Part shown: piece after piece, positions 21,930 through 25,132 of the stretch | How positions within the stretch are numbered: the stretch's first letter is position 1 | Layout: each line of letters opens with the position of its first letter | Assembly (NCBI GenBank): GCA_036389375.1 | Contig: DASVQA010000168.1 | Span: forward strand, 1 to 25,132 | Reading direction: 5' to 3' | Origin: QHXQ01 sp036389375 | Lineage (GTDB): Bacteria; Acidobacteriota; Blastocatellia; Pyrinomonadales; Pyrinomonadaceae | Length of the DNA stretch: 25,132 bases | Position numbers and translations under genes: made by a program | The notes under the pieces: model-generated | What the model was told of the DNA's origin: nothing | The model's database searches: none | What the model saw: only the letters and a program-made list of their open reading frames with translations

Positions 21930-21982
21930 GAATGCTTCAACCATCCTCTCTTGTAACAATAGAAATGTCGGTGGGAAGACTG

Positions 21983-22011
21983 AACTTAGCGCCTGACGGC
22001 CGAGTTGTCAA
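21983..22011 (-). promoter_or_regulatory. Candidate promoter of the AP2-like gene, with repeated AACTCGGCCGT motif
   Basis: On the - strand a perfect TTGACA (22011-22006), a 17-base spacer and TAAGTT (21988-21983). AACTCGGCCGT covers the -35/spacer junction (22006-21996) and recurs 44 bases upstream at 22050-22040, about four helical turns away, as expected for paired regulator sites. Confidence 0.5.
21990..22007 (-). repeat. Right arm of the 18-bp imperfect inverted repeat
   Basis: Reads CAACTCGGCCGTCAGGCG inward on the - strand, 16 of 18 matches to 21212-21229, and overlaps the AP2-like gene's promoter. Confidence 0.6.
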
Positions 22012-22169
22012 AGAGCCACGGATCAATTAACCGCGCAGCACGGCCGAGTTAACCCGCGCCGGCCGCACACAGGCTAATCGCCGGGCACGAGCATAAAGGA
22101 GACGCTGGCGGGGCGTTGGCTGCAATGAGTTGGCCGGTGCGGGTTTGTTTGGCTGGGCAGCTCTATTAT

Positions 22170-25132
22170 TTATGGCGGGCCCGGTTTAGCGATCACCAGC
22201 GGCTGCGTCTCCAACTCGCGGCGATAGAAGACTCGGGGGCGTTGACCGCTGCGGCGCTCAACGTCCAGACCGCGCTCGTCTTCTTTGAACGAGAGATTGA
22301 TCCCAAGCCCGCGCGCCGCCTTCATCTGGGCAACTTGCATTTGCGGCACGCGGTTGGTCGCGTAGTCGAGCCATTCGCGGATGAACACCGTGCCGTCTTT
22401 CGGTTCGCTGTCCGCCGCCGCTTGCTGCATGCCCTCGACCACGAGCGCGTAGGTCAGCAAGCCGTGCCCGACCTGTGATGCCTCCTGCGCCGCCTGGAAA
22501 CTCTCGGCCGCCGTCAGGATATACATGCCTTTCTCGTAGGCCAGTTGCGCCAGTCCCTTCGAGTTCATCGGCCCGCGCCGCTTCTCCTCGGCTTCGAGGG
22601 CTTGACCGCTATTGCAGGCGTCGAGCACGAGCAGCAGTTGCCCCGCATTCAGCCGCTCGAAAGCCTGTTCCAACTCGCGGTCGGAGACGCTGTGCGTCAA
22701 CAGGGTCTGCAAGCCTTCGGCATCGAGGGCATTGAACTTGCCCGTGTAGCCGAGATCGTGCGGGATCAGGTAGAAGCGTTGCCCCTGCGCGGTGCCATGC
22801 CCCGCGAAATAGATCGCCACCCCATCTTCCGGGTTGGCATACTTGAGCCGCGCCAACTGCTGCGGTGCGTCGGTTGGCAATGCCTGCGACTCGATCTCCA
22901 CCAGCCGCTTGATCGCCAACAGGATATTCGCCTTCGTGGCCTCCGCGTCGAGCAACGAAACGACGACCGTCTGCTGATAATGCCCGATCAGCCCTTGCTG
23001 ACGCGCCAACTCCTGCCCGAATGCATCCGCGTCCGCGACCGCGTAACGCAGATTAAAGGCCGGATTGGCATATTTGTTGACGCCGATGGCGACGACATAC
23101 AACGTAGCATCTCGCTTCAGGCGGTCAGCGCCCGTAACCGCGAGCGTCGCGTCGGCGCTTTTCACGTCCTCGCGGTTAAAAGCATAAGCGGTAAAGTGAT
23201 TTGCCCCGGCGACGATGGGAATGCGCTCTGTCAGCGTGACGCTTGACCGGCCCGCCAGCACATCGCCGCGCCAGACACGCACGAGCGAGCCGTTGCGGAA
23301 CAGCCGCACGTCCTTCGCCCCGCTGCCCGTCGGATGCGCCGCGTCCGCGCCCGCTTCCGCGACCTCGACCCTGATGTTCACGTAAGGCGCAGCCACGACC
23401 GGCTCCGCCCCTTCATCTGCCGGCGCAAGCTTCACCTGTGGCTGCCGCCGGTCGCGCTGGGCTACGGCAGCGCGCGCCTGCGGTCGTTGCCCGCGCAGGA
23501 TGTCCGCGAGCAGATCGGGATAGTAGAACTCGCTGAAGAAGGCTTCGACCGGCGCGAAATCGTAGAGCTTCGGTGAGAAGCGCCAGAGCAGCCGACTCCA
23601 CGCGGTGGGCGTGCCGTCGAACAAGCCATCAGGCGCGACAGCGATCCAGTCCGACGCGTCCACGTTGACGAGCGCCGCCAGTTCGCGCCCGGTCGCTGCG
23701 TCCCAGATGATGATGCGCGTGTCGCCGGCGCCGGTCACGAGCAGCTTATCGTCCGCACAGAAGAAGGCCGGCGCGGTCACGCGGTAGGGACTGACGAACG
23801 AACGCACCTCGCGCGCCGTGGCCGCGTCCCACAGCGTCAGGACTGTGCTGTTATCGTCATTGCGCCGACCCGTCAGGAACGTGCGGCTGTCGGCGCTGAA
23901 AGCGAGCGGCGCTTTTTGTCCGGCGAGCGTCGTGCGCAATTGCCCGGTCGTCACGTCCCAGAGTTGGTCGTCGCCCTCTAAATGTCCCACCACGAGCGTG
24001 CGCCCGTCCAGGCTGAGGGCGAGGCGGGTGCTCAGGTCGCTGCCGGGACTAGCGAGCGAGCGCAACTCGCGCCCCGCTTCGGTGTCCCAGACCTTGATCG
24101 TCCCGTCACTACTGCTGCTGACGAGCAAGCGGCCATCGCGGCTGAGCGCGACGTTGTTGATCCCCCCTTCGTGCCCCGTCAGCGCGTGCAACTCGCGCCC
24201 CGTCGCCGTATCCCAAAGTTTGACGACCGGATCAAAACTGCCACTTGCCAGCAGCCGCCCGTCGGCACTCATGGCGAGCGCCTGCGTGGGGCTGTCGTGC
24301 GCCTTGAGCGTACGCAGTTCTTTGCCGGTGGCTACGTCCCACAGTTTGATCGTGCCGCCGCCGCCGGTGGCGAGCAGGCGACCGTGCTCGTCGAGCGCAA
24401 GCGAGATGACCACACCTTTGTGGCCGGTGAGCGTCCGCATATCGGTGCTGCTCCCGACGCGCCAGAGCTTAACGGGTTCGTCGTGGCGCGAACTGGCCAT
24501 CGTCCGCCCGTCGCCGCTCACGGCCAGATAGATCACCGGATCGGAGCGCCCCGTGAACACTCTGCGTTGCGTGCCGCTCGCTACGTCCCACTGCTTGATC
24601 GTCTGATCGCCGCCGCCGGTTGTAAGCGTGCGCCCATCGGGGCTGAAGATAAGCGTGTCGGCCGCGAAGAGGTGCGCCCGCCACGCACGCAACTCCTTCC
24701 CGTCAGCCACGCGCCAGCTTTTGACCGCGCCGATGAGCGTGCCGGCCGCTAAGGTCTGCCCGTCGGGACTGAAGGCGACGGCCAAGATCATGCCTGCCAT
24801 CGGATCGTTGGTGTGGAGCGAGAAGGCGCGCAGTTGCCGGCCGCTAGCGACATCCCATAGTTTGACCGTTTCGTCCGCGCTGCCGGTCGCAAGCAGCTTA
24901 CCGTCCCGGCTGAGCGCAAGCGCCTGCACCGCCTCCTTATGCCCGGCCAGCGTGCGTACAGGCTTGCCCGTCGCCGCGTCCCAGAGCGTCACTGTGCCGC
25001 CACCGCCGCCACTCACGAGCAACTTCCCGTCAGCACTAAAAACGACGGTGAAGACAGACCCTGTCGCCGACAGGGTACGCAATTCCTTACCCGTCGCCAC
25101 GTCCCATAACTTGATCTTGCGATCAAAACTGC
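22170..25132 (-). CDS. WD40-repeat protein with C-terminal caspase-like (C14) protease domain, 5' end cut by window
   Basis: The frame is open to the window edge (SFDRKIKLWDVATG), so the start lies outside; 986 residues are visible. Eleven complete WD40 repeats and a partial one can be counted, each with S(A/R)DG+LL/ATG and LWD-ATG+EL endings. Then a linker (APDGLFDGTPTAW, FAPVEAFFSEFYYPDLLADILRG) and a beta-rich segment lead to a caspase-like domain starting LYVVAIGVNKYANPAFNLRYAVADA. The catalytic dyad is present: His in YFAGHGT (codon 22797-22799) and Cys in LDACNSG (codon 22614-22616), 61 residues apart. Such proteins are thought to be cytoplasmic sensor-protease devices in signalling or conflict, with WD40 as the sensing scaffold. 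The WD40 repeats show no strand change or break. No dedicated effector substrate gene is adjacent in the window. Confidence 0.93.
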   Translation of the reverse strand, partial: SFDRKIKLWDVATGKELRTLSATGSVFTVVFSADGKLLVSGGGGGTVTLWDAATGKPVRTLAGHKEAVQALALSRDGKLLATGSADETVKLWDVASGRQLRAFSLHTNDPMAGMILAVAFSPDGQTLAAGTLIGAVKSWRVADGKELRAWRAHLFAADTLIFSPDGRTLTTGGGDQTIKQWDVASGTQRRVFTGRSDPVIYLAVSGDGRTMASSRHDEPVKLWRVGSSTDMRTLTGHKGVVISLALDEHGRLLATGGGGTIKLWDVATGKELRTLKAHDSPTQALAMSADGRLLASGSFDPVVKLWDTATGRELHALTGHEGGINNVALSRDGRLLVSSSSDGTIKVWDTEAGRELRSLASPGSDLSTRLALSLDGRTLVVGHLEGDDQLWDVTTGQLRTTLAGQKAPLAFSADSRTFLTGRRNDDNSTVLTLWDAATAREVRSFVSPYRVTAPAFFCADDKLLVTGAGDTRIIIWDAATGRELAALVNVDASDWIAVAPDGLFDGTPTAWSRLLWRFSPKLYDFAPVEAFFSEFYYPDLLADILRGQRPQARAAVAQRDRRQPQVKLAPADEGAEPVVAAPYVNIRVEVAEAGADAAHPTGSGAKDVRLFRNGSLVRVWRGDVLAGRSSVTLTERIPIVAGANHFTAYAFNREDVKSADATLAVTGADRLKRDATLYVVAIGVNKYANPAFNLRYAVADADAFGQELARQQGLIGHYQQTVVVSLLDAEATKANILLAIKRLVEIESQALPTDAPQQLARLKYANPEDGVAIYFAGHGTAQGQRFYLIPHDLGYTGKFNALDAEGLQTLLTHSVSDRELEQAFERLNAGQLLLVLDACNSGQALEAEEKRRGPMNSKGLAQLAYEKGMYILTAAESFQAAQEASQVGHGLLTYALVVEGMQQAAADSEPKDGTVFIREWLDYATNRVPQMQVAQMKAARGLGINLSFKEDERGLDVERRSGQRPRVFYRRELETQPLVIAKPGPP

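Overview
The window is GC-rich, gene-dense bacterial DNA and most likely comes from an Acidobacteriota genome, probably Blastocatellia-like. The clearest taxonomic hint is the exported von Willebrand-type protein at 12631-13848, which looks like the family described as the acidobacterial VWFA-related domain. The WD40-caspase protein, the AP2-like protein and the heptanucleotide intergenic repeats fit that placement but do not prove it. No rRNA, tRNA, CRISPR array or complete insertion sequence was seen.

Left part (1-9307). The 3' end of a Maf-type pyrophosphatase gene converges on a cysteine-free thioredoxin-fold protein, with a long shared hairpin terminator between them. Leftward from a near-consensus promoter at 8584-8612 run panB, panC, a GNAT acetyltransferase gene, three subunits of a molybdenum hydroxylase (2Fe-2S, molybdopterin and FAD subunits) and a MocA-like cofactor cytidylyltransferase. 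The FAD subunit carries a four-cysteine insertion like the one that holds an extra [4Fe-4S] cluster in 4-hydroxybenzoyl-CoA reductase, so the enzyme may be a reductase of that type rather than a plain xanthine dehydrogenase. folK lies just upstream of the panB promoter.

Middle part (9353-16242). This holds an ABC-2-like permease with no ATPase gene beside it, an AlbA_2/Schlafen-like ATP-binding protein, the VWFA protein, an exported protein with a LecA (PA-IL)-like C-terminal domain, a decayed PIN-domain (VapC-like) gene beside a cluster of perfect DNA palindromes, a small three-helix membrane protein and a DUF2752 membrane protein.

Right part (16387-25132). An aspartyl/asparaginyl beta-hydroxylase-like gene and a sulfotransferase gene diverge from overlapping promoters. 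The sulfotransferase gene overlaps tail-to-tail with a large GMC-type flavoprotein oxidoreductase. Then come an HXXEE membrane protein, an AP2-like DNA-binding protein inside an 18-bp imperfect inverted repeat, and a large WD40-repeat/caspase-like protease that runs off the window's right edge.

The most striking non-coding signal is a set of intergenic elements built from 7-bp tandem units. They occur at three places, form inverted pairs, and supply or overlap the stop codons of the genes they touch.
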